A stretch of DNA of 64,000 nt from Gryganskiella cystojenkinii (Eukaryota > Mortierellomycota > Mortierellomycetes > Mortierellales > Mortierellaceae): the NCBI GenBank assembly GCA_015852425.1, contig JAAAIG010000053.1, positions 1-64,000 of the forward strand, given 5' to 3'. Shown in pieces: positions 1 to 9,130 of the stretch (position 1 is its first letter; every line of letters begins with the position of its first letter). Under the pieces are notes generated by a model. That model had not been told where the DNA came from, ran no database searches, and saw nothing but the letters and a program-made list of their open reading frames with translations. Made by a program: the position numbers and the translations under genes.

Positions 1-93
1 AAGAAGACTCGCGAGAGTCCCTCGAGCCTTTTGGTCCTGCAGGACTTGAAGGATGAGCTCAAGGCACTCCAGAGGAAGTTTGGACAGGGACAT
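1..93 (-). CDS. F-box/LRR-like protein, N-terminal fragment cut by window edge
   Basis: Reading the minus strand from the ATG at 93 gives an open frame of 31 codons that runs off the window. Its product starts MSLSKLPLECLELILQ and matches the first 31 residues of the intact gene at 562-3249 at 28 positions, so it is the head of a tandem paralogue. The segment has the start of a degenerate F-box (LPLECLELIL). F-box proteins usually act as substrate adaptors of SCF ubiquitin ligases; that role is inferred from the family. Function and completeness cannot be judged from this fragment. Confidence 0.8.
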   Translation of the reverse strand, partial: MSLSKLPLECLELILQVLQDQKARGTLASLL

Positions 94-561
94 GGATGAT
101 GAGTAAAAAGGAGCCGGAGAGTTTGAATCAGGAAGGTGAATGAAGAATGAGGAATGAAAGAATAAAAAGAATGGCCAAAAAGGATTTTTTTTAAAGCTGT
201 CCAAAGAAAGACGCCGCGTTATTTAAGATTTGTGTGATCCGAATACAGTGGCACTAAGTCCAACCAAAGGCAAATCAAGGCGGCACTGGTGGCGAAGGAG
301 GCGCCGTGGCGGAACATGGCTGCATTTTCTGTCTTTACCAGCTGCACAATGGACCTTGTCGTTTATTTTTTTTAATAACGAATTATTATTTGTGTTTTCT
401 CTTTTACGCTAACGACATCTCGAGTCCAAATTCTCATAATGTTTGATGATCACCAAAAAAAAAAAAAAAAAAAAGTTCGATCGACCTCCTCAGCGCCAAA
501 AATCATACGCCTGTAGATCGAGTCTTTCGAGATTTCTGGCAGGCGGTCACTGTTTTCCAAT
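94..561. other. Intergenic: upstream region of the partial F-box gene and 3' flank of the next
   Basis: There is no convincing gene. The part next to 93 resembles the region upstream of the ATG at 3249, so the duplication included the promoter. A run of 20 A residues lies at 455-474. Confidence 0.6.
210..224. promoter_or_regulatory. GC-rich box shared by duplicated F-box promoters
   Basis: GACGCCGCGTTATTT lies about 117 nt upstream of the ATG at 93. A nearly identical box sits about 140 nt upstream of the paralogue start at 3249. It may be a regulatory element or simply inherited in the duplication. No factor is assigned. Confidence 0.35.
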
Positions 562-3249
562 CTAACTCGTCTCTTCTACCTTCAGGTCTTCCGCGAAAGC
601 CCAGAGGCCATAATTGTGACCTCTGAACCGATAGCGGCACTCCTTGGGCAGAGTAGAACCCTGCTCTTCCTTGTAGACCAACCCCAGGTTCGACAGGACC
701 TCGGATCCAACATGTCCTTCTCCCTCCAACCCACAGTCGGCACGCCTGGGAGGACCGCCCGGCATCGCCCTCATGGCCGACAGCCAACTCTTGGTCGTGT
801 AACCCGAGGTCTGGTATTCGGTTAGATGCTGGACGCCCGTAAAGACGGTCCCATACAGGAGCTTGATCACCTCATCGTCCATGATCCAATGGCCATAAAA
901 CAGTAAGCGCTTGACCAACGGTGCTTGAATGAACTTTACGTTGGGGTGGTCACAGTGCTCTGACGAGGAAGAGGTGAAATGGGCAGTGACGGTGTCGTCT
1001 GGGTAAATGAACTCTTGAACGGAGAGACGCCGTTGGTGCTGGTGCTCGTGAGTACAGAAGTTGAGAATGAGTGACTCGAGGGAAGGACAGCCAGCGAGCA
1101 TTCGGAATTTGAACAAAAAGGCAAACTCAGACTTGAGATTCAATTGCACGAGCTTGGGCAGATGCCAGTCCCAGGTCCAAAGCGGTCGTCGAGCACACAA
1201 TGGAGGCGTCAGAGCTAGCGTCGCGGTGGAGGTGACGGTTGTGGCATTGTTCACGTCGTCTTCGGAGGCAACATCGAGAAAATCGTCGGGACCCTGGAAC
1301 GAGGCCATTAGCTCGTTCACAGGAGGAATAAACGTTTCGGCTTCATGACCGAAAAGGGAAAAGTTCATCGACTGGAGATTCGGGGTCTTGTGGAACGAAT
1401 CCGGATGAAACGTCAGCGCCGGTCGACCCCCGAGTTCAAGCGAGGTCAATTTTGGCATTATCTGCTGAAAAGGTCGACAAGGGATCAGCTCTTGGAACCG
1501 ATAGACCTCACACTTGTCTTCGAGATTCAATCTAGTCAGATGATCTGCACCCAGAGCCTGCGTATAAAATTCTGGATCGATCACAATAGGTGTGCTCCAG
1601 GTTGTGAACGTCAGAATCTCGATCCTGGGTAGCCACCAGTTGCCTTCGAGACGAAAGAACAAGTGGTTTGAGGTCGCATTGTCCGAGAATGCGAAGGAAT
1701 CGAGATTGATATGCTTGAGGGTCTCGCCGAATGCAAACACGAGGTCGTCGAGTTGGTCTCCGAATGGCTGGTGCTCAGTCGAGAAAGAAAGAAATTCCAG
1801 GGCGATGAGCGGTGACGGAGGTGCAGATGATTGCGACGAAGGCGCATGTTGAGTTGTGCGTTCGTCGTCGTTGTTCCTGACTCCTCTATTGTATTCTTCT
1901 TTAGTGGTGATGCTAGTGGATGTTGTCGTGGTGACTGGATCGCTGCTCGCAAGACGGTATGCGTCCCAGTCCATTCTTTCTTTCCTAGCCCAAGAAAACG
2001 ATCCCATACCAGGTGGGTACGAGAGACAAAGGGATTTGAGGGCTCGGCAACGTTGGAGGAACAATGGGTCCTTGTCAAAGAGAGTCCGCTCGGCTCGACC
2101 CTTAATCCCATCATAACGAAGAACGTTGAAATACCCCACGCAACTAAGGTCCGTGACATGGATCTTGCGTGCAATCTGTTGCCAGTTTTCATGGTCGACC
2201 GATCGTGGTTTCGCGAGTACGGCAAGATGATCTCTCATTTCTTCCAGAACCTCGATCGGGCATTCCATGATCCGCCGAGAAGACCAGGGCCTGCGATCGG
2301 ATGGACAATTTGCGGTCTGGAGTTTGTTCTTGAACAGCAGGCTGTGAAGGCGAACAAACTCAATCATGGATTCAAACTGTCGATCGCGTCTGTGATGGCA
2401 GGTATCGAGTTGCTGTGAGTCCGTCTCAGTCAGTGCCGTTGGAGCGTCAAAAGTCGACCGCTTCGGCAAGGTCAATAGCTCATCCATCATGAACGTAACG
2501 GATTTTAACGATTCGAATCGCTCAATAGAATCGAGATACCGACCGATATCCGAAAGGGGGATGATCAGACTCTGGATCTGTTCTAGGACAGGGGAACTAA
2601 GTGTCCAGGTCAGATCACGCCTCAGGGATCCAGAAAGAGCTCCATAGCGGAAAAAACTCTTCTTTGGGACGTCTCGGCCTTCGGTCATGACCTCGAGAGG
2701 CAAAAGAAGATCCTGGTCATGGGCTCCCTCGCCGAATTCCTCTGCAAGATCCCCGGTCTTGGTCTTGAACGCGTAGGCGGCCAGGAATGAGGGATAGTCG
2801 TTTGGGGCAAAAACCAAGTCCGAGAACCGATACTGCGGTGAGTAAATGGACGACTCAAAGTCAAAGTTATGGATGAAGGAGAGATAGTCAATCGATGGTT
2901 TCCTCGATGAAGTAGAACTGTCGTCGTTGTACGTGCTTTGGCGTCGTTCTGGAAAGACGTCGTAGGCGAGATCGAGTAATTCACTGATTTCCGCAACTGG
3001 CCTCTGTCGAAGAAGTAACTGGATGACCCCTTTCAGAATCGAGTTAATAAGGGTGGGCTCGCCAGGTTTATTGAAACCCTGGGGGTAAGGCGGAACGTCA
3101 AGAGCTTGACTGTAAAGGTACGGCAGGGCCGCAGCGCAAATGAAACGATTGACTCGAAGAAGACTCGCGAGAGTCCCTCGAGCCTTTTGATCCTGTAAAA
3201 GTTGTAGGACAAGTTGAAGACACTCCAACGGGAGTTTCGACAGGGACAT
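562..3249 (-). CDS. F-box/LRR-like protein, 895 aa, intact
   Basis: An uninterrupted single-exon frame. The start is the ATG at 3249, at the beginning of an F-box-like segment (residues 1-50: LPLECLQLVLQLL, then SLLRVNRFICAAALPYLYSQAL). The rest is a long solenoid-like region with irregular leucine-rich stretches (for example around IEILTF and MPKLTSLELGG), the usual layout of the large F-box families of Mortierella-type fungi. By family knowledge the F-box would bind Skp1 and the C-terminal part would select substrates for ubiquitination. It belongs to a different subfamily from the plus-strand genes at 11.5-17.4 kb, because it lacks their LLKIWP C-terminal signature. The partial gene at 1-93 and the remnant at 3650-3990 are tandem relatives. 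The substrate is unknown. Confidence 0.85.
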   Translation of the reverse strand: MSLSKLPLECLQLVLQLLQDQKARGTLASLLRVNRFICAAALPYLYSQALDVPPYPQGFNKPGEPTLINSILKGVIQLLLRQRPVAEISELLDLAYDVFPERRQSTYNDDSSTSSRKPSIDYLSFIHNFDFESSIYSPQYRFSDLVFAPNDYPSFLAAYAFKTKTGDLAEEFGEGAHDQDLLLPLEVMTEGRDVPKKSFFRYGALSGSLRRDLTWTLSSPVLEQIQSLIIPLSDIGRYLDSIERFESLKSVTFMMDELLTLPKRSTFDAPTALTETDSQQLDTCHHRRDRQFESMIEFVRLHSLLFKNKLQTANCPSDRRPWSSRRIMECPIEVLEEMRDHLAVLAKPRSVDHENWQQIARKIHVTDLSCVGYFNVLRYDGIKGRAERTLFDKDPLFLQRCRALKSLCLSYPPGMGSFSWARKERMDWDAYRLASSDPVTTTTSTSITTKEEYNRGVRNNDDERTTQHAPSSQSSAPPSPLIALEFLSFSTEHQPFGDQLDDLVFAFGETLKHINLDSFAFSDNATSNHLFFRLEGNWWLPRIEILTFTTWSTPIVIDPEFYTQALGADHLTRLNLEDKCEVYRFQELIPCRPFQQIMPKLTSLELGGRPALTFHPDSFHKTPNLQSMNFSLFGHEAETFIPPVNELMASFQGPDDFLDVASEDDVNNATTVTSTATLALTPPLCARRPLWTWDWHLPKLVQLNLKSEFAFLFKFRMLAGCPSLESLILNFCTHEHQHQRRLSVQEFIYPDDTVTAHFTSSSSEHCDHPNVKFIQAPLVKRLLFYGHWIMDDEVIKLLYGTVFTGVQHLTEYQTSGYTTKSWLSAMRAMPGGPPRRADCGLEGEGHVGSEVLSNLGLVYKEEQGSTLPKECRYRFRGHNYGLWAFAEDLKVEETS

Positions 3250-3649
3250 GGATGAATTGATGAAGAATGAGATTAGTTTTGATTGAGGATTGTGAATGTG
3301 AATGGGAGACGAATGGAGGGAACGAGATGATGTGGACTGGGACCCCTTGTTGTTGTTAGTCTTTTTTTGACTCGAGGTTCCAAGACGAGACGCCGCTTAT
3401 TTTAAAGTTTTTCTCCAGCGATCGGAGGCAAAATGGCGGTCCACAGCCAGGCTTAGATTACAGACCTCGGGACCATGGTGCATAACCGCTTTATTCATCG
3501 CGGCTCTTATTCGTTTTTTTTTGTTGCGCCCCTGGTAGACAGACCATTCGATCCTACACAAAAGGGAAACACCACCTTCTCTTCCTCTTCAGAACAAGTG
3601 ACCCGTCGCCATCCATCTAAATTGCAACTGCTGCCTCGTTGTCTTTTTC
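3250..3649. other. Intergenic: promoter of the 895-aa F-box gene
   Basis: No gene seen. Contains the GACGCCGC box at 3389-3403 and diverged similarity to the region after position 93. Confidence 0.55.
3389..3403. promoter_or_regulatory. Second copy of the GC-rich F-box promoter box
   Basis: GACGCCGCTTATTTT, about 140 nt upstream of the ATG at 3249, matching the box at 210-224. Conservation amid more diverged flanks suggests possible constraint, but two copies are weak evidence. Confidence 0.35.
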
Positions 3650-3990
3650 ACTCAGAACCTCCGAAAAGCCCAAAGTACTTGGTTATTTCCCTGGAACTCA
3701 TAATAGTATTCCGGGGTTGGTTTCGAGGAGCGCATCTCTCTGGAGACCAATCCAGGTTCGACAGGAAGTGAGATCCAACATGTTCTTCTCCTTGTAACCC
3801 ACAATTGGCCCAAAAGTGGGGGCAGCCCGGTATAGACCTCGTGGTCGAAAGCCAAGTCTTGGTTGAATAACCCGAGGTCTGAGATTCATTTAGCCTCATT
3901 AGCAACTGAAAAGACGGCTCTATACTTGACCTCATCGTCCACTATCCAACAACACCGAGCTGTCCTGAATTTTGATGCCCTCAGCCAGAA
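3650..3990 (-). pseudogene. F-box/LRR C-terminal relic
   Basis: The minus strand encodes scrambled pieces matching the last ~100 residues of the 895-aa gene. Examples are QTSGYSTKTWLSTTRSIPGC against QTSGYTTKSWLSAMRAMPGG, then CGLQGEEHVGS, and in another frame YYYEFQGNNQVLWAF against CRYRFRGHNYGLWAF. At least one frameshift lies near 3735-3750. Upstream, a WIVDDEV segment matches WIMDDEV with a deletion behind it. It is a truncated, frameshifted copy of a third member of the tandem family, not a working gene. Confidence 0.8.
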
Positions 3991-4817
3991 CCCTGTTTTT
4001 CGATTCCTGGTCACACAAAGTTACGTTCACGGTGCATCCGCCGGTCCTAATGTTGTGGATGTCTGCATGGGCTATCATGCCATAGGATTCGGACGGCGAT
4101 GAGGTTGATCATGGTGTCAGGTTCCTGTCGTTGCATCGCCCTTGGGATCGCCCTTGGGAAAGCGAATGTGATGGATCTCTCCTTGGAGGAACAGATATTC
4201 AAATTCAAATTCGCTGCATTCGGGTGTTTGAAAATAGACTTGCATCTCTTTGTCCATTAGGGTAAAGGGTGACCACGGGTAGTGTTGGAGGAGGGCTTTC
4301 TCGTAGATGCGTTAAAATTATAAACCTCAAGGGGGGGAGGGGGGATACCAATGGTATCGCTGCCTCCGGGCGGGTTGCCTTTGCGTGCCACTTCTTGGGG
4401 TAAGATGTTTCCGGACGCGTCACGCGACCAAATAAATTTACAGCCAAGAAAAGGGCATTTCGCTTCCACAGGTCGTTTGCCACCACCCCGACACTTTCAA
4501 TACTTCCCTGCTTCCCTCTCACTTCGTGAGTCATATTGTTCTCTTGCTTTCCGACCTCCAACATAATCCAATTCCACGCTTGTCCCATCACAAACTTCAC
4601 ACTGTCTACGCTTCTCAACAGTCCAAAAGAACTCCTCGTTTCCATTTATTTGCTGTAACGCCTCTTCAGCTCCTCGTCTTGCTCCGAGCACCCCTTGTCA
4701 GCCACACCACTAAGCCTCTGAAGAGTGTTCACCTCATATCTCGTGTCTTTCCCAAACTTCCTTTTTTGCTCTCTCTCTCTACTCCTCTCGCTGGATTCTT
4801 CTCAAAGAACTGCCACT
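3991..4817. other. Intergenic, no recognisable gene
   Basis: Several short frames, none with coding character. The minus strand near 4130-4215 reads FPKGDPKGDA, possibly another scrap of a duplicated gene. The last ~60 nt before 4818 are C+T-rich, like fungal leaders, and precede the zinc-finger relic. Confidence 0.4.
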
Positions 4818-7150
4818 ATGCCGAAGAGCGTGACAACTCAAGACAGTGCATTCAGTGCAGCCTGATATTTCCCTATCCGTCCAACCTTCGAACGCACACG
4901 GAATGGGTGCACCAAGAAAAGAAGCATACCTGCCGCTACGAGGAATGTGGCCAACAATTTAGTCAAGCTGGTAGCCGCAAGAAACATTAGCGCAAACTCC
5001 ATAACAATTTTTCACTGGTTCGGCAAAGGTTGCGACAAGAAGATTGAAGGAGGGCAGGTGGGCAGGTGGGAATCCAAGAATACAACCAGCAGGTCCACCC
5101 GACGGCGAAACAGCGAAACGCAGCAGCCATATCCCTTCGACAGAAGCTTTCAATCCTCCCTGACCCCAAGAACATCGTCGATGAGAATGGTGCCATCACA
5201 GGTTGATGGCGTGTGTTCCAACTTTTTCTTCTCCCCAAAAGGCATATTGTTGTGATGGAGCCAAAACCATGGAGCGCTGACACCGTCTTGTTGTTATTAG
5301 GCCACGAAGTACTCCACGAAGTACCTGTACTGTATGGTGTTGGGAAGTGAGTCAACCAGTCAACCAGCCTCGAGTTATCCGGTACCATTTGCTCTTCCTC
5401 AAAGGCAAGGATCCTAAGGACAAAGAGGTATTTTTTTATTTGTTTTGGGGGCGAATTTGCCTCCATGAGACTTCCTCCAGAAAAAGGTAGATCTAACATA
5501 ACCATCTTTCTATCGTATACCTTTGTAACAGCCCAATGGAGACTTAGTGTGTCCCGAGTTTTGGCTCGACACTGGAGAGGAGCTCTGGTCTCATGAGAAG
5601 GCAAGCTACTCACGCCTAGCAAAAGGAGGATTTCGGATTATGTTGCGATCACCAGAAGGAAAGGTGTGCCCCTGTGGAAAGTCTTTCGGTCTCTGGCACA
5701 ATGAGATGCACTCTAACAACAAGTATGGTCTGCGGACACTTTGCAACACCTGCTAAACCGATGATCAAATGAAAATAAGTAGAGTCCTGATACCTTGTAC
5801 ATTTAATTCCTTGTATGTAATTTACGTAGAATGCCTAGATCGCTGCTGCTAATGAAGAAGCAGGAGTACCTCGTCTCCCGCCAAAGCCAAAAGGCTGTCG
5901 TCGGTATCACGAAAAGCTCGATGCCACCAACAGCTCGATCTGGGTTTGTGACGGTCGCTATAACGTCCGACATTAGCGGAACCTTTGTTGGAAGGCTCAG
6001 CCTCCAAGTCAGAGCGAACTGGGTCAATCACAGGCGTAAGTACGGCGGCACTTTTGGAAGGTAATGTCTATACCGCAGGTGCTTCCCGGTTGTGCATCGG
6101 TTCACCAAAGTACTCTAGCGCTGATCTGGCGCTGATCAAGCAGGAGGTAGAGGCTAACCCGAACCTGTGTTGGTATTCAAATGAGCCACTGACACCAGCC
6201 CATACTGACCCCTTCCTGAGACTTTCGACTGGCAGAACGACAAATGACGCAGATGGAAAGTTCCTAGCATACACCGACCCCCTACAGATATTGGTGTCTT
6301 GCGCATTGCTTCTTTAACACGTAAGTCATTCTTGCCTTCTCTCATGGTTGCGACTGAAAAAAAAAACATGAGAATTCCAAACTAACTTTCATTTTTTTTG
6401 TTGCGTATTTTCCTCTTTCAGCCTCTTTTGGAACCTAACGCTGGACCAGCGTATTGCGTTTAAAACGTTTTGTTGCCATCCAGTCGAACGCGAGAAAGGA
6501 TTCAAGGTGGCTGACGCGATCCTTCTTGAACTTTCGAATTCGACCTTTGGAAGAAAAAGAACATTATATACACTCGGCGACAAAAACGACCGTGGAAAAT
6601 CGTCATCATACACAGGAAAAATTACCACCTGGAACGTGTTGTCTGGACAAGACGGGAGTGGCATTTCTTTATGCGGGTTTGCGACGGAATCGATCTCATA
6701 TCTGGACTTCTCACGACCGTCATTGGCCAAATAGGCAGCATTGATGAGGAAGTGTACCATCTTGGAGTGTGTCTTCTCATGCCCATTGACTTGAACGCCG
6801 CCAAGGGATGGCTGAAAGAGTTTAAGGACTCGAGCAAGTTTGTTGAAACGGATCTGGAAAACGGTCGTTAAAAGGTATTCCATTCTATGGGCAAACTAGG
6901 TTTTCATTCGCCTGTGCGACCAGCGCATTTGTGTCAAGATTGATGGCAGTGCGCTTAGATCTGGTCGATTCGCCGAAGAATCAGAGGAACCACCTGAGTC
7001 AATCGGAGTAACGAAGTGCCTCTTCGGAATTTTTTGGTGCCAGCTCGCTAAAACCAGAGAATTGGGTGAAAATCGGTGATCCTGTCATCGCCCAATATCT
7101 GGCAGAACTTCTCGGTGATTGGACCTTCGATGCATCCCTCCAATGGCCGT
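4818..7150 (+). pseudogene. Degraded multi-exon C2H2 zinc-finger gene
   Basis: From the ATG at 4818, after an early frame change, one frame reads a C2H2 finger (CIQCSLIFPYPSNLRTHTEWVH) and half of a second (CRYEECGQQFSQAGSRKKH). The same frame continues past TAG 4988-4990, TGA 5045-5047 and TGA 5204-5206 with clearly protein-like sequence between the stops. Plausible splice sites follow: an acceptor before 5531 opens an exon with a Cys/His-rich segment (CPCGKSFGLWHNEMHSNN, 5530-5756). A GTAAGT donor at about 6320 and a TTTCAG acceptor at about 6421 lead to an exon reading TLDQRIAFKTFCCHPVEREK. Further coding-like blocks in shifted frames run to about 7150. I do not recognise the family beyond the zinc fingers. 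Stops and frame changes make a working product unlikely, though unrecognised introns could remove some of them. Confidence 0.6.
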
Positions 7151-7572
7151 GGCGTGCATCTTTGCCAGGGTGATTCTGATTAATCAGAAAAGCAAGAATT
7201 CCACTCCTCAACACGGTGGAATCTTACGGTGTCGTGTAGCGGGATGCGGACACGCGCTTGGCACGCAGGGGACCAATTCGAGGGCATGGTCGTACGGGGA
7301 AAGTGGCAAGTAGGCCATATACTACATAGATCTGGGGAAAGCCAGCCGACAGCTGTCGTAGGCCATGAAGGTTGTACCAGAGCGCGCAATGGATTAATGC
7401 AGCGTTCTCAAGGCATAACGAGTCGGAGGTCTCGCTTAGCACTGTTAGCAGCCTCTCAGGTCAAACGGAGCGCAAGATGGAGTAATTGAGTGGAGGTAGC
7501 TAGAACGAACGAGCAAGCATGATGTTCGTGGACAAAGGCAAAAGCGAACCGTCGCAGGACTGACAGCAGGAA
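7151..7572. other. Intergenic or further decayed coding debris
   Basis: No frame can be defended as a gene. Some stretches look protein-like, but no alignment to the F-box genes or the zinc-finger relic is clear. Confidence 0.35.
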
Positions 7573-7920
7573 GTGCTTCCGCTGCAACGACAACAACAGC
7601 TATGTTCTCCAGCTCCACTATTGGGTCCTTGGATCTGTAACAAGATCCGGATCTTCCGGGTCATTCTTCATCGGATTTCCAAGGGCCAGGCAAATAACCA
7701 GGTCTTTGAGAGACTCACGCGACTAAAGAAGCTGGAGGAGGTATATTGCAACCGACAACAACTCATCGACCCTTGGGCTCGATCCCAAGGTTTATTTGAA
7801 CATGAAAGGTCATCACTTTCAAGGCGAATACAGAGAGATCCAAAGTCTCCGACACAACGCAGTAGGACAGCGGCTTTTGGAGATTTGGCCTTGGTTGACC
7901 AAATGTCACTTTGTGAGTAA
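7573..7920 (+). pseudogene. F-box/LRR (plus-strand subfamily) C-terminal relic
   Basis: The frame contains GPWICNKIRIFRVILHRIS then FERLTRLKKLEEVY. These match the C-terminal block of the gene at 11509-13224 (RPWVCHRLQVLSIEFHRIP, FEQLVQLRYLRTIH). After a frame change the end reads VGQRLLEIWPWLTKCHF, matching its terminal VGRRLLKIWPGLSNCYF. Only this C-terminal third is recognisable, no F-box precedes it and the frame is broken, so it is a relic of a fourth plus-strand family member. Confidence 0.75.
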
Positions 7921-8502
7921 TAGGTAGTCTTTTTTTTTGTTACTCTGTATTATTATAGTAGGTTACTTGGGTAAAAAAATATATCGATCTTCTATTCAGG
8001 ACTCACATTCAAGACCATGTCTCCTTTTTCTTAGAAATCTGCGTTTTCACCCAAGACGATAAATTTGATCCACGTCTGAAATGTATTTTTATTATCTTCT
8101 CACTTACACACTCCACTCGTCCACCTCTCTCGTCAGGTCAGTGCCCGGGGAAGGATGATTGGTATCGGCAGAGGGCGAAGGCTGGCCATCTTGGACGGAA
8201 CCAACAGTCTGCTACGACTGCAGTTGTGTTGTTGAGGACGGAAAAACGGACAGAGCGAGGACGCGAGAACAGTCTCGATGTTTTTTTTCCTCTCAATTTT
8301 TGTATGATTGACAACCCGTCAGCGCTTTGACCAACTTTGAAGAAATCTTGTACTTGTGTTTGACCAGGAGCCGGTAAACTGATTTCTGTCAGCATTGTCC
8401 ATGTATCCGCTCATCCTATCGGATCGACCAACTCATCCCTTCAGCTAATATACCATCGTTGGGATGCAGCAAACTATCCAAAACGAAAATAAGAGATAAA
8501 AG
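7921..8502. other. Intergenic
   Basis: Nothing convincing. A minus-strand frame at 8138-8395 (ending at a GTCAGTG-type site) reads QVQDFFKVGQSADG, which might belong to the zinc-finger relic upstream of it, but this cannot be shown. Confidence 0.35.
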
Positions 8503-9130
8503 TTAGACTCTTGAATGATACCTTTGGATAGCACGCGATCTTAGCGAAGCAAACAAACCATTTCCCTCCATTTCAATGCACTCGGGAGCTGATAGAGCGT
8601 ACTCCTGCTCCTTTGGTTTTGGCATCGAAGGCGCAACGAACAATTCTGGAGGAATACCACAAGATTTCCTGTATCTGTGCTTTGCCCGCTGCTTCCGCAG
8701 AGGCCAATAAGGCACGGAAATTTCCGGTGAATCACATCGAGGTTTTGATCGTTTACGATTGAAGGTTTTTTCCCGCCTCTGGACAGTCCTGGAGTCGACA
8801 TGTATAGATGTTGTGTGAGTCTCTGAGGTATTCTTTGAGTAAAGTTTGGGAGGAACAAGGCTTCTGACATGGTTTTCCATTTTTCTTCATGTCGGGGTAA
8901 AGGATCGTCATTGATAGATGGCACTCCAGGTGTCGGGCGAGTTTGAACTTGTCGGTGTGTCTTGCTCCACACGTATCGCAGACAAACGGATCGTGGAGAG
9001 GCTTGCTCGTAGTATGGGTAGCGTTTTGTCCTTTTATACGCCCTTGTTCTTAGAGTGTGAGGGTGAAGGTGTGGAGGACGAACATGTTGAGGGTAACGAG
9101 GTCGAGGTCGATGGGGGCAGCGAAGAGGAT
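8503..9130 (-). pseudogene. C2H2 zinc-finger gene relic
   Basis: One minus-strand frame reads KPLHDPFVCDTCGARHTD followed by KFKLARHLECH. This is a canonical C-x2-C-x12-H-x3-H finger. It continues into CQKPC and YTCRLQDCPEAGK, where it stops. The adjacent frame carries on with TFNRKRSKPRCDSPEIS and about 90 more residues. The change of frame falls at a run of six A:T pairs near 8770, so a single-base slip is the likely cause. No ATG-led start is visible; a stop precedes the finger frame, so an upstream exon would be needed. A frameshifted or partly spliced transcription-factor-like gene is the best reading. Confidence 0.5.

Noticed and set aside
4526..4817. Upstream extension of the zinc-finger frame
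   Set aside because: The sequence before 4818 is C+T-rich leader-like and lacks protein character; the natural ATG is at 4818 in a neighbouring frame.
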